Shown here piece after piece: positions 5,818 to 12,876 of a DNA stretch of 24,132 bases. Origin of the DNA: a virus. Within the stretch, counting starts at the first letter, position 1, and each line of letters starts with the position of its first letter. The stretch covers positions 1 through 24,132 of IMG/VR virus record IMGVR_UViG_3300025645_000439. One strand, written 5' to 3'. The notes under the pieces were generated by a model, which was not told where the DNA came from, made no database searches, and saw only the letters and a list, made by a program, of their open reading frames with translations. A program made the translations under genes and the position numbers.

Positions 5818-7483
5818 GAGAACGGACGAAATCGTTTCATTGTATTATTCCGGATTTAGCAAAAATTCATTTGCCGGGTTGGTCAATGAAGTTGTCCCGG
5901 ATTTTGACGAATTGTTCAGCGACGACGAAATTGAAACGTTGTCGGCGTCCATTTTTAACGGGGTCACGACATTGGATAATATGCCAACCGGCGTTTATAT
6001 GAAAATCGGTTCAATCCTTGAAAACGCGGTGTTTACGGGGTTCAATGGAACACCTTTAGACTTTGCGATTGAATCACCGGCGTTTGATATGGTAGAAAGT
6101 TTACGTCAGTCAACGTGGGTGTTTTCCGGAGCGAAAACAAGTTCGCAAATATTAGAAATTCAGTCAAAAATATTTGACGAAAAAGGATTTAAACGTCCTT
6201 ATTCAGAATTTAAAAAGGACGCAAAACAAATCTTTGAAACACACAACAAACATTGGTTGCAAGCCGAACACCAAACCGCAATCGCACAAAGTCGTTCGGC
6301 GTCGCAATGGTTGGAAATTGTGGACGGTGGGTTGGAGCTGCTACAATATCAAACGATTGGGGACGGTGTGGTGCGTCCGGAACACGTTAAGTTGGACAAT
6401 ATAGTCAAACCGGTTGATTCGCCATTTTGGGACACGTTTTTCCCCCCGAATGGTTGGCGTTGCCGTTGCGATGTTTTAGAATTGGAAACCGGCGACGCGG
6501 AAATCACGGAAACAAACGACAAAGAATTGACGGAGGAAACGCACCCGTTGTTTCGAATGAATCCAGGAAAAGACAAAATTGTTTTCAGTCCGGAACACCC
6601 CTATTTTGAATTAAAAGGGGTTAACGAACGTTTCAAAGTTTTGGCAAAAAAGAATTTCAACCTACCGATTCCGCCCCCAATGGTCCGACAAATACCGGTC
6701 AAGGTTGCACCGCCGAAAATAGATATTCCAAAAACAAAAAAACAATTAAGCATCGAAAAGGAAACAAAAGAGTTGTTTGAAAAAGTTGTTCCGGATAATT
6801 ATGTTTCCGATTGGGGCGCGGAAATGCCGAATGAGTTTTGGAAGTTATTAAAAAACAAACCAAAATTAAAAATATTACCAACCAACAAGGCATATTGTGA
6901 CAACGATGGAATGTTGGTCGCATTAGGAAAGCCGGAAATTTCACCACGTTGGAACACACCATATTTGAAGAAAAAAATCGTTGCACACGAATTTGGTCAC
7001 GCAATCCACGACCAAACAAAAGAAATTGCAATTTCTTTTAATTCTGAAATGAAATTGGTCGGACGTGGAAAACCGGAATTTGAATCTTTTTTTGAAAAAT
7101 CACAAAAACAAATCGGATTTGGTGGTCGGAAATTATCGGATAAAAAATTGCAGTCGGATTTGGGGCGACAAATAAATGAAATTTATAAGAAAAATAAAAT
7201 GGCGTTTTATGACGATTTGTTCGAAAATAAATATAGTCCAAACGAAATAAAGGAAATGATGTCGGCAACATTTGACCACATCGGCGGTTTGACAAATGGA
7301 AAGTTTGGTGGTGGTCACGATATTTCGTATTATAGAGCGAATAGTGGTGTTGGTGGTCGTTGGGAAGTTTGGGCGCATAGTTCGGAAAATTATTTCGTTG
7401 GAAATGAATTGTTCAAATATGAATTTCCGGAGTTGTACGAATTATCAATCGAATATATTGAAAATTTTATCAAAAGACAATAA
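5777..7483 (+). CDS. MuF-like minor head protein fused to a zinc-metallopeptidase-like domain
   Basis: 568 residues from the ATG at 5777, inside the portal gene; no other good start precedes the conserved region. Residues about 60-290 are the Mu gpF / SPP1 gp7 head morphogenesis domain, with the signature D196-G-V-V-R-P-E-H203 and FWDTFFPPNGWRCRC ending at C229/C231. A proline-rich linker (297-320) follows. Residues 325-568 form a separate domain with the zincin motif H404-E405-F406-G407-H408 inside VAHEFGHAIHD, then FDHIGGLTNGKFGGGHD (D500-H514) and WEVWAHSSENYF (E530 or E537 could be the third zinc ligand). The MuF part would sit inside or near the portal. The extra domain could process capsid proteins or be carried into the host as an effector. 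C-terminal enzymatic fusions to MuF are a known theme of phage polymorphic toxins. The gene is followed after 4 bp by a 58-aa gene. Confidence 0.88.
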   Translation: MCISKTQFQSITNKRTDEIVSLYYSGFSKNSFAGLVNEVVPDFDELFSDDEIETLSASIFNGVTTLDNMPTGVYMKIGSILENAVFTGFNGTPLDFAIESPAFDMVESLRQSTWVFSGAKTSSQILEIQSKIFDEKGFKRPYSEFKKDAKQIFETHNKHWLQAEHQTAIAQSRSASQWLEIVDGGLELLQYQTIGDGVVRPEHVKLDNIVKPVDSPFWDTFFPPNGWRCRCDVLELETGDAEITETNDKELTEETHPLFRMNPGKDKIVFSPEHPYFELKGVNERFKVLAKKNFNLPIPPPMVRQIPVKVAPPKIDIPKTKKQLSIEKETKELFEKVVPDNYVSDWGAEMPNEFWKLLKNKPKLKILPTNKAYCDNDGMLVALGKPEISPRWNTPYLKKKIVAHEFGHAIHDQTKEIAISFNSEMKLVGRGKPEFESFFEKSQKQIGFGGRKLSDKKLQSDLGRQINEIYKKNKMAFYDDLFENKYSPNEIKEMMSATFDHIGGLTNGKFGGGHDISYYRANSGVGGRWEVWAHSSENYFVGNELFKYEFPELYELSIEYIENFIKRQ

Positions 7484-7487
7484 AAAA

Positions 7488-7664
7488 ATGGACGAATTAG
7501 TTGAAAAATACATTGAAAAACACGGTTACAACCCGGAAATCCAATTTGGTGAATCAATGACGGAAAAAGAATTGTTTGAACATTTGAAAAAAGCAAATGG
7601 ACGAAAAATTGTGATTCTATATGACAAAGGTTTTGATAAAATAAAACAAATTGTTTATAAATAA
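7488..7664 (+). CDS. 58-aa protein next to MuF-metallopeptidase; possible immunity/inhibitor or accessory protein
   Basis: 58 residues from the ATG at 7488, 4 bp after the MuF-fusion stop and preceded by an A-rich leader like other starts in the window. The frame is open further upstream to 7296, but that part is the shadow of the peptidase domain. The sequence is acidic in the first half (MDELVEKYIEKHGYNPEIQF, then MTEKELFEHLKK) and ends in a strand-helix-rich GRKIVILYDKGFDKIKQIVYK. I recognise no family. Mu-like phages usually go straight from gpF to gpG, so this gene looks like an insertion that travels with the C-terminal domain. Its position is that expected of an immunity protein or a chaperone for that domain; this is inference. 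Confidence 0.65.
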   Translation: MDELVEKYIEKHGYNPEIQFGESMTEKELFEHLKKANGRKIVILYDKGFDKIKQIVYK

Positions 7665-7667
7665 TTA

Positions 7668-8099
7668 ATGGCAAAACGAACGGATTTCAATTTCAAAGAA
7701 GTATTGAGGCGAATAACCAACGACCCAACATTGCCCCGGCGGTTGGGGTCAATCGCGGTGAACCATTTTAAACAATCATTCGTTGCCGGCGGTTTTACGG
7801 ACAAAAATTTTGTTGCCTGGAAAAGGAGGGAAAACGACAAAACACCAAACCGTGCAACATTGGTTAAAAGTGGCGATTTAAAACGCTCAATTAAAATTCG
7901 CCGTGCAACTTTCAAATCGGTAATTGTTGGAACGTCCGGCATTCCGTACGCTGAAATACACAACGAGGGGTTGCCGGGAATAGCATTTGGAAAACATCGG
8001 TTCGTTATGCCTAAACGTCAATTCATTGGTGATTCGGAGGTTTTGGAAAAGAAATTGAAAAAACGAATCTTGCAACACGTCAAACAATCATTTAGATAA
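7668..8099 (+). CDS. Virion morphogenesis protein, Mu gpG-like
   Basis: 143 residues. The C-terminal half shows the typical motif series of the phage virion morphogenesis family (Mu gpG / P2 gpS tail completion): LVKSGDLKRSI, VGTSGIPYAEIHNEG, then HRFVMPKRQFIG. The N-terminal part is basic and helical (LPRRLGSIAVNHFKQSF). These proteins act in head-tail joining or tail completion. The order MuF, gpG is conserved in Mu-like phages and is broken here only by the 58-aa gene. It starts 3 bp after that gene's stop and is followed 8 bp later by the tail-terminator-like gene. Confidence 0.85.
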   Translation: MAKRTDFNFKEVLRRITNDPTLPRRLGSIAVNHFKQSFVAGGFTDKNFVAWKRRENDKTPNRATLVKSGDLKRSIKIRRATFKSVIVGTSGIPYAEIHNEGLPGIAFGKHRFVMPKRQFIGDSEVLEKKLKKRILQHVKQSFR

Positions 8100-8107
8100 A
8101 ATATATT

Positions 8108-8620
8108 ATGTCAGTAAAAGCCTTATATTCAGCCATTAAAACAAAAATAGAAACGGACGTTCCGGAAATTAAAACGGTGCGATTGTACAACAACCAATTC
8201 GACAAAGACAACGTTGAAATGGCGTTTCCTTATCCGTGTTTATTTATAGAATTTACGTCGATTGAGTGGGAAAACGAACACGCCGGAATTTCGAGTTCGT
8301 CGGTTGCAATTGCGTTTCATATTGGGTTTCAATCATTGGAAAACGAAAACATTGATTTCCTTGACACAACGCAAAAAGTATTCAACACATTAAACGGATT
8401 TACAAACGAAAAATGGTCGCCAATGATACGGACATCAGAGCAACAAGATACCGACCACGGGAACGTGTGGGTGTGGATTCAAAATTGGTTCGTTGACAAA
8501 TTGATTGATTGTTCCGGATTCATTTATAAAAACAACCAAACCGTCACCGTCAACACGTTGGAATTCACCGCGGAATTGGACGTTGACAATTTGGTCATTC
8601 GTACGGGTGACGGTCAATAA
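8108..8620 (+). CDS. Probable tail terminator / gp37-like structural protein
   Basis: 170 residues. An N-terminal helix (SVKALYSAIKTKIETDVPEIKTVRLYNNQ) is followed by a strand-rich core with FPYPCLFIEFTSIEWEN and SSVAIAFHIGFQ, a helix (LDTTQKVFNTLNGF), and C-terminal strands ending in TLEFTAELDVD. This pattern (P-x-x-F-I-E-F ... helix ... final strand) resembles small phage proteins encoded between gpG and the head protease, which include tail terminators that cap the tube. No catalytic motif is seen. Its last 7 bp overlap the end of the minus-strand HTH gene. The assignment is from fold pattern and position. Confidence 0.5.
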   Translation: MSVKALYSAIKTKIETDVPEIKTVRLYNNQFDKDNVEMAFPYPCLFIEFTSIEWENEHAGISSSSVAIAFHIGFQSLENENIDFLDTTQKVFNTLNGFTNEKWSPMIRTSEQQDTDHGNVWVWIQNWFVDKLIDCSGFIYKNNQTVTVNTLEFTAELDVDNLVIRTGDGQ

Positions 8621-8802
8621 GAATTTTTTTCGTTCCTTGGTTTATGGTACAACCAATTTTCAACCGTTCGCGGGTGACAAATGAATCGTTCGGACAATTC
8701 ATATATTATTCCCTGGATTTTTTCGCCGTTTTTCGTGCGCTCGTTGACTTCATTTTTTACGAAATCACGTTTCTTTTCAATGTATCGTTTTGGGTTGTCC
8801 AT
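8614..8802 (-). CDS. Small helix-turn-helix protein on the opposite strand
   Basis: 62 residues read on the minus strand from the ATG at 8802-8800 to the TGA at 8616-8614. A longer in-frame start at 8859 would pass through the promoter region and adds a cysteine/aromatic stretch unlike the rest, so I prefer 8802. The N-terminus is a charged helix (RYIEKKRDFVKNEVNERTKNG). Residues about 31-54 (IIYELSERFICHP-RTVENWLYHK) form a convincing helix-turn-helix, with RTVENWLY as the recognition helix. A Bacteroidota-type promoter lies immediately upstream. It is the only supported minus-strand gene in the window, so a small regulator, perhaps a repressor or activator of the capsid operon, is the natural guess. 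Its stop overlaps the convergent structural gene by 7 bp. Confidence 0.7.
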   Translation of the reverse strand: MDNPKRYIEKKRDFVKNEVNERTKNGEKIQGIIYELSERFICHPRTVENWLYHKPRNEKNSY

Positions 8803-8813
8803 AGTTTTTTTTA

Positions 8814-8844
8814 CAAAGATAAAACAATTCGTCCGAAAATACAA
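8814..8844 (-). promoter_or_regulatory. Bacteroidota-type promoter for the minus-strand HTH gene
   Basis: On the minus strand TTG (plus positions 8844-8842) is followed after 20 bp by TATCTTTG (8821-8814). This is a full match to the TAnnTTTG -7 element of Bacteroidota, with a -33 TTG at a suitable distance. The start codon at 8802 lies 11 bp after the -7 box, so the transcript would be leaderless or carry only a few bases before the ATG. Confidence 0.6.
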
Positions 8845-8864
8845 TTGCCACGGTGTCAAATTGT
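8841..8864. promoter_or_regulatory. Operator-like dyad between divergent promoters
   Basis: The arms ACAATTGCCAC (8841-8851) and GTGTCAAATTGT (8853-8864) are inverted repeats with one bulged base and one mismatch. The dyad covers the -33 TTG of the minus-strand promoter (8842-8844) and reaches the first base of the candidate plus-strand -33 TTG (8864-8866). A protein bound here could control both directions. The neighbouring HTH protein is the obvious candidate, by inference. Confidence 0.4.
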
Positions 8865-8894
8865 TGGTAATTCGTTAAAATAGTTTCAAATTTG
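8864..8894 (+). promoter_or_regulatory. Candidate promoter for the protease-capsid operon
   Basis: TTG (8864-8866), a 20-bp spacer, then CAAATTTG (8887-8894), one base off the TAnnTTTG consensus. The ATG of the head protease follows 5 bp later, implying a leaderless or nearly leaderless mRNA. The spacing equals that of the opposite promoter. The assignment is weak because of the mismatch at the first -7 base and the very short leader. Confidence 0.3.
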
Positions 8895-8899
8895 AGCAA

Positions 8900-9988
8900 A
8901 TGAAAGATTTATATTTATACGACGCAATTACAACGGATTCCGCAACAAAAATTCACAACGAAATATTGGGTGCTGAAATGGACGGCGAAAACGAAATTAC
9001 AATCAATATTAATTCGGTTGGCGGTTCAATTTTTGCCGGTTGGTCAATCATTTCGACAATGTTGTCAAAACAAAATGCGGGAATGATAATAAACACCCAC
9101 GTTTCCGGAATTGGCGGTTCAATGGGGGGTGTTGTTGCAATGTTTGGGAACAATGTATCAATGAATGATTTTGCGTTGCTTATGATACACAATCCGTCGT
9201 TTGGAGGTCAACAACCAACCAATCCGGCGGAACGAATTGTCATTGATAAAATAAAAAATTCATTAATCACTATATTTTCCGGACGTCGTGGAATGGATAA
9301 AAACACAATCGCAAACGTAATGTCAGCGGAAACGTGGTTTGATTCGTCCGACGCAATGGAATTTGGATTGGTTGACAATATAGTCAATACCGGAACGGCA
9401 ATACAAATCGAGAATAAAACATTTGATTATATTTATAATATGGTCAATTCTTTAATAGTAAAAACAAAACCAAAAACAGAAATGAAAGAAATTACAAACG
9501 TATTAGGCATTGCCGAAACCGACAACGAATCGGTTGTTGTTGAGGCAATCGAAAATAAAATTGGAGCGTTCGAAACAACGATTGTTGAAAAGGACGGACA
9601 AATTGTTGAATTAACAAATTCAATAACGGAAATGACCGAAAAATTAACAAACAACGACGCATTAATTGTTGAGTTAAAAACAAAAATTGCTGAAATTGTA
9701 GTGAATGAAGCAATTGCAAACGGTAAAATCGACGCAACATCAAAAAATGTTTGGGTTGAAATGGCGGTTAACGATATGGAAAAAACCGTTGGGTTGATTG
9801 CGTCGTTTAAATCGCAACCGGCAAACATTATCAACCAATTAGTTGTTGATAAAACAGAGGAAAAGAAAATGACATTTAAGGAAATGAGTAAAAACGACCC
9901 CAAAGGATTGCAAAATCTTATGAACAATGATTGGGAAAAATACTCAAATCTTTACAAAGAACAATACGGTGTTGCACCGGCGAAATAA
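8900..9988 (+). CDS. ClpP-like head maturation protease with C-terminal scaffold domain
   Basis: 362 residues. Residues 1-185 are a ClpP/crotonase-like serine protease: NSVGGSIFAGWSI (oxyanion loop region), the nucleophile S74 in GIGGSMGG, H97 in LLMIHNPS, and the usual ETWFDSSDAMEFGLVD segment near 145-160. Residues about 195-362 form a charged helical region with coiled-coil character (ETTIVEKDGQIVELTNSITEM and onward), ending in LQNLMNNDWEKYSNLYKEQYGV. This is the layout of phage protease-scaffold fusions. The protein would template the procapsid and then degrade the scaffold. An in-frame ATG at 9482 (M195), preceded by an A-rich leader, could produce the scaffold alone, as Mu gene Z does inside gene I. 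Confidence 0.88.
   Translation: MKDLYLYDAITTDSATKIHNEILGAEMDGENEITININSVGGSIFAGWSIISTMLSKQNAGMIINTHVSGIGGSMGGVVAMFGNNVSMNDFALLMIHNPSFGGQQPTNPAERIVIDKIKNSLITIFSGRRGMDKNTIANVMSAETWFDSSDAMEFGLVDNIVNTGTAIQIENKTFDYIYNMVNSLIVKTKPKTEMKEITNVLGIAETDNESVVVEAIENKIGAFETTIVEKDGQIVELTNSITEMTEKLTNNDALIVELKTKIAEIVVNEAIANGKIDATSKNVWVEMAVNDMEKTVGLIASFKSQPANIINQLVVDKTEEKKMTFKEMSKNDPKGLQNLMNNDWEKYSNLYKEQYGVAPAK
9482..9988 (+). CDS. Possible nested scaffold protein (internal start in protease gene)
   Basis: An in-frame ATG at 9482 gives a 168-residue product comprising only the helical scaffold part of the head protease gene. It is preceded by AAAACAAAACCAAAAACAGA, an A-rich leader like those before most starts in the window. 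Nested scaffold genes are established in Mu (Z in I) and lambda (Nu3 in C). Another in-frame ATG at 9440 is possible but comes before the linker. There is no direct proof of internal initiation. Confidence 0.35.
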   Translation: MKEITNVLGIAETDNESVVVEAIENKIGAFETTIVEKDGQIVELTNSITEMTEKLTNNDALIVELKTKIAEIVVNEAIANGKIDATSKNVWVEMAVNDMEKTVGLIASFKSQPANIINQLVVDKTEEKKMTFKEMSKNDPKGLQNLMNNDWEKYSNLYKEQYGVAPAK

Positions 9989-10039
9989 TCGAAACCGCAA
10001 CGAATTAATTTAATATCTAAAAGCTAAAAAAAAACAAAA

Positions 10040-10960
10040 ATGGCAATTCAAAAAGAAGTTTGGTTGGATTTAATCCAGGACAATTTGTATAAGGGTCAAG
10101 AATTTATGACAATGTCAGTGAATTTGGATTCAGAAGTTGGAAACAAAACGGTTCACATTCCACAAAGCGGGGCGAATCCGTCGGTTGAAAAAAATAGGTC
10201 GTCATTCCCGGCGTCAATAACTGAAAGAACGGACACGTTGTTGTCATTCGGTTTAGACAATTACACAACCGACCCAATAAGAGTTCGAAGACTTGAGGAA
10301 TTACAAACAAGTTACAACAAAATGGAATCGGTTATGGGGTCACACCTTGCGGTTTTGAACGAAAGAATGGGGGACGAAACCGCATATGCGTGGGCGCCAA
10401 CAACGGACGCAACATTGGTATTAAGAACAACCGGTTCAGCGTCCGCGTTAAACCTACCAAACGCAACGGCAACGGGTACGCGTTTAATCGTTACAAAAGA
10501 CGACATTAAGAGAATGGCGCAAAAATTAGATAAAGACAATATGCCGAAAAACGGTCGTAAATTGTTAATGCCGGTTGATATGTATTACGAATTATTCAGC
10601 GATGCGGATTTGTTATCTACTGAAAAAATGGGTCAATTAGCATTGCCAAATGGTGTTGTAAACAGATTATTCGGTTTTGATATAATGGTAAGGTCAACGG
10701 TTGTTTTATACAACGAAGTTGTTGCGGGTGTTAAAAAGGCAATTGGTTCAGCGGACGCAATAACGGATTGTTACGGGGCAATTGCCTGGTCGGAATTTTC
10801 GGTGTGTAAAGCATTAAGCGATACGGAGGTTTTTGCAAACCTTGGGGTTGCTGAAAATTACGGCGATATTATTTCGGCGGAATTGAATTTTGGGGCGTCG
10901 GTTATGCGTTCGGATTTCAAAGGAGTTGTTGCATTGGCGCAAGGTTACGTTGCCGCTTAA
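10040..10960 (+). CDS. Major capsid protein (HK97 fold)
   Basis: 306 residues, following the protease-scaffold gene in the standard head order. The sequence has an N-terminal segment MAIQKEVWLDLIQDNLYKGQEFM, a strand-rich E-loop-like region (VNLDSEVGNKTVHIPQSG), a long spine-like helix (RVRRLEELQTSYNKMESVMGSHLAVLNERMGDE), and a C-terminal half rich in small residues and strands (AIAWSEFSVCKALSD ... NFGASVMRSDF), all consistent with HK97-type capsid subunits. It would be the most abundant virion protein. The 51-bp leader is A-rich, and a strong intrinsic terminator follows 11 bp after the stop. No N-terminal pro-peptide is obvious because the scaffold is encoded separately. Confidence 0.85.
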   Translation: MAIQKEVWLDLIQDNLYKGQEFMTMSVNLDSEVGNKTVHIPQSGANPSVEKNRSSFPASITERTDTLLSFGLDNYTTDPIRVRRLEELQTSYNKMESVMGSHLAVLNERMGDETAYAWAPTTDATLVLRTTGSASALNLPNATATGTRLIVTKDDIKRMAQKLDKDNMPKNGRKLLMPVDMYYELFSDADLLSTEKMGQLALPNGVVNRLFGFDIMVRSTVVLYNEVVAGVKKAIGSADAITDCYGAIAWSEFSVCKALSDTEVFANLGVAENYGDIISAELNFGASVMRSDFKGVVALAQGYVAA

Positions 10961-10971
10961 ATTCCATAATT

Positions 10972-11010
10972 ACCGGGGCGGATTAATCGCCCCGGTTTAT
11001 TAATTTTTAT
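10972..11010 (+). terminator. Intrinsic terminator after the capsid gene
   Basis: A perfect 9-bp GC-rich stem ACCGGGGCG (10972-10980) / CGCCCCGGT (10988-10996) with a 7-base loop is followed by TTATTAATTTTTAT. It lies directly after the major capsid gene and before the next gene of the same strand, so it probably reduces rather than blocks read-through, or stabilises the capsid mRNA end. Confidence 0.85.
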
Positions 11011-11023
11011 TTAAAAAAATCAA

Positions 11024-11251
11024 ATGGAATATACAAAAGACGAACTACAAAAAAAAGCCGAAAATTTGTTCACAACTTTAAAATGTGAAAAATTATTCGC
11101 AACATCGGACGGCAATTTCTTTGAGGAAAAAAACAAACAATTTGCAATTGGTCATTCACATAATGGTCATAAATTATTTGAACTTGAAAAATTGACAATC
11201 GAAACACCGGAGGAAAAACCAAAGGAACAAAATTTTAAAAAACGTAAATAA
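11024..11251 (+). CDS. Small hypothetical protein between capsid and sheath
   Basis: 75 residues. The middle reads KLFATSDGNFFEEKNKQFAIGHSHNGHK, a segment that I associate with small proteins encoded after the capsid in Bacteroidota phages, but I know no function for it. The C-terminus is a Pro/Glu/Lys-rich tail (ETPEEKPKEQNFKKRK). By position it corresponds to the small genes between the capsid and the sheath in Mu (the gp35-gp38 region). The start follows the capsid terminator by 14 bp, and the stop overlaps the sheath ATG (TAATG). Confidence 0.65.
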   Translation: MEYTKDELQKKAENLFTTLKCEKLFATSDGNFFEEKNKQFAIGHSHNGHKLFELEKLTIETPEEKPKEQNFKKRK

Positions 11252-12435
11252 TGGCACAACCAATTATTAATTTCAACCGTGCGTCCGGCGGATTAGGACG
11301 CCCGGCAAGTGGAACCGACCACATTTCGGGGTTGTTGTTTTACAACGCCGTTTTGCCGTCCGGATTTGCAACCGACGACAGAATTAAAAAAATACAATCA
11401 ATCCAGGACGCGGAAACGTTGGGAATCATTGAGGGCGGGACAAACTCGGTTGAATGGTACCACATCAACGAATGTTTCCGTATAAATCCAAAATGCGTTT
11501 TATACGTTGGTATATATACACCGTTAGCGTCGCAAATCTTATTCGATGCGCACGATTTCAACGAAATTTCATTAATTCAAACATTTGCGGACGGTCAAGT
11601 CAAACAAATCGGTGTGTTTTCCGAATCTTGGGTTTGGTCGTCGGACGTTGTTGTTGCAATGAACACGCAAGCGGTCGCATTAGCTACTGAAAAAAGGGGT
11701 TTATCCGTTTTATGGTCACCGAATTATTCGGCAACCGTTGACATCACGGTATTACCAACAACACGTGTTGCTTCAAAATATGTTTCCGTATTAATCGGAC
11801 AAGACGGTGCAAACGTTGGTTCAGCACTTGCGATTTCAAAAGGGTTTTCGGTTGGCTGTATAGGATTAGCAATTGGCGTTTTGTCAAAATCGGCGGTTCA
11901 CGAATCAATCGGTTACGTTGGAAAATTTAACGTTGTGACGGGTGCGGAAATGGACGTTCCGGCGTTTTCAAATGGTCAATTGGTCAAAGATATTTCGAAC
12001 ACCGCATTGGACACGTTGGACGACAACGGTTTTGTTTTCTTAAAAAAATATACCGATTTTATAGGTACTTATTTTCAATTCGGAAACACGGCAATTGCGA
12101 CAACATCGGATTTCGCAACAATCGAAAACAATAGAGTAATTGAAAAGGCAATCCGTTTAACGAATGCAAATCTATTACCATTGTTAAATTCGCCGTTGAC
12201 GGTTTCGGATTCGGGGACATTAACAGAACCAACCATTGCAACATTCGAATCGTACGCAAGTAAAGGAATTGAACAAATGGAGCGTGACGGGGAATTGTCG
12301 GGGTCGCAAGTAGTGATTAACCCGGCGCAAGATGTTTTATCGAGTTCAAAAATTGAAATCACTTTAAAATTGATTCCGCGAGGGGTTGCAAAAGTGATTG
12401 AAGTTTCAATTGGGTTTGCTACTTCATTAAATTAG
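11251..12435 (+). CDS. Tail sheath protein (DUF2586 type)
   Basis: 394 residues. The N-terminus (INFNRASGGLGRPASGTDHISGLLFY, then FATDDRIKKIQSIQDAETLGI) and the C-terminus (SGSQVVINPAQDVLSSSKIEITLKLIPRGVAKVIEVSIGF) match the DUF2586 proteins that serve as contractile sheath subunits in Bacteroidota phages. The C-terminal strand pattern (LKLIPRGVAKVIEVSIGFA) is typical of sheath proteins, whose terminal strands interlock with neighbours. Immediate upstream and downstream neighbours (small gene, tube) agree. The sheath contracts to drive the tube through the envelope, so the window encodes a myovirus-type tail. The ATG overlaps the previous stop (TAATG). Confidence 0.85.
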   Translation: MAQPIINFNRASGGLGRPASGTDHISGLLFYNAVLPSGFATDDRIKKIQSIQDAETLGIIEGGTNSVEWYHINECFRINPKCVLYVGIYTPLASQILFDAHDFNEISLIQTFADGQVKQIGVFSESWVWSSDVVVAMNTQAVALATEKRGLSVLWSPNYSATVDITVLPTTRVASKYVSVLIGQDGANVGSALAISKGFSVGCIGLAIGVLSKSAVHESIGYVGKFNVVTGAEMDVPAFSNGQLVKDISNTALDTLDDNGFVFLKKYTDFIGTYFQFGNTAIATTSDFATIENNRVIEKAIRLTNANLLPLLNSPLTVSDSGTLTEPTIATFESYASKGIEQMERDGELSGSQVVINPAQDVLSSSKIEITLKLIPRGVAKVIEVSIGFATSLN

Positions 12436-12456
12436 AACTTTTAAAAGAAAAAAATT

Positions 12457-12870
12457 ATGGCACAATGCTTAATAAATGGAATTGCTTATGATTGGGGACA
12501 AATCGTTGTTTCGGTTTTAGGGTCGCCAATTTACGGAATCACCGCGGTAAAATACGAGGAAAACCAAACGATTGAAGATTCGTACGGAGCGGGAAACTTT
12601 GCCGTTGAACGTGGATTTGGTCAAGTAGAATTTACGGGGTCATTAACTTTGCAAATGAAAGAAATCGAGTTGTTAACTCTTATTGCACCAAATAGACGTA
12701 TTCAGCAAATACCGGAATTTGATGTTGTTGTTTCTTACTTGAATGCGGGGTTGGTAGTCAATCACGTTTTACAAAATTGTAGATTCAAAAACAACGGACG
12801 CGACGTTTCGCAAGGCGACACGACAATTGAAAAAGAAATCGAATTGGCGGTTGGTTGCATAAAATGGTAA
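12457..12870 (+). CDS. Tail tube protein
   Basis: 137 residues. The strand-rich sequence (INGIAYDWGQIVVSVLG, YEENQTIEDSYGAGNFAVERGFGQVEFTGSLTLQ, and a C-terminal TTIEKEIELAVGCIKW) follows the pattern of contractile-tail tube subunits. It sits directly after the sheath and before the chaperone and tape measure, the fixed order in myoviruses. Tube subunits stack as hexamers inside the sheath. A leader of 21 bp precedes the ATG, and a terminator begins 6 bp after the stop. Confidence 0.82.
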   Translation: MAQCLINGIAYDWGQIVVSVLGSPIYGITAVKYEENQTIEDSYGAGNFAVERGFGQVEFTGSLTLQMKEIELLTLIAPNRRIQQIPEFDVVVSYLNAGLVVNHVLQNCRFKNNGRDVSQGDTTIEKEIELAVGCIKW

Positions 12871-12876
12871 AAATAC

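Noticed and set aside
7296-7487. Upstream extension of the 58-aa gene
   Set aside because: The extension lies entirely inside the MuF-peptidase gene in another frame. The ATG at 7488 with a 4-bp gap matches local gene spacing.
8644-8883. Plus-strand open frames (79 and 65 codons) in the gap before the head protease
   Set aside because: They run antisense to the HTH gene and across its promoter, have odd aromatic-rich composition, and show no overlap coupling or motif.
9433-9927. 164-codon minus-strand open frame under the scaffold region
   Set aside because: It is a mirror image of a helical Glu/Lys/Asn-rich coding region, hydrophobic Ser/Phe/Ile-rich, with no start context or promoter.
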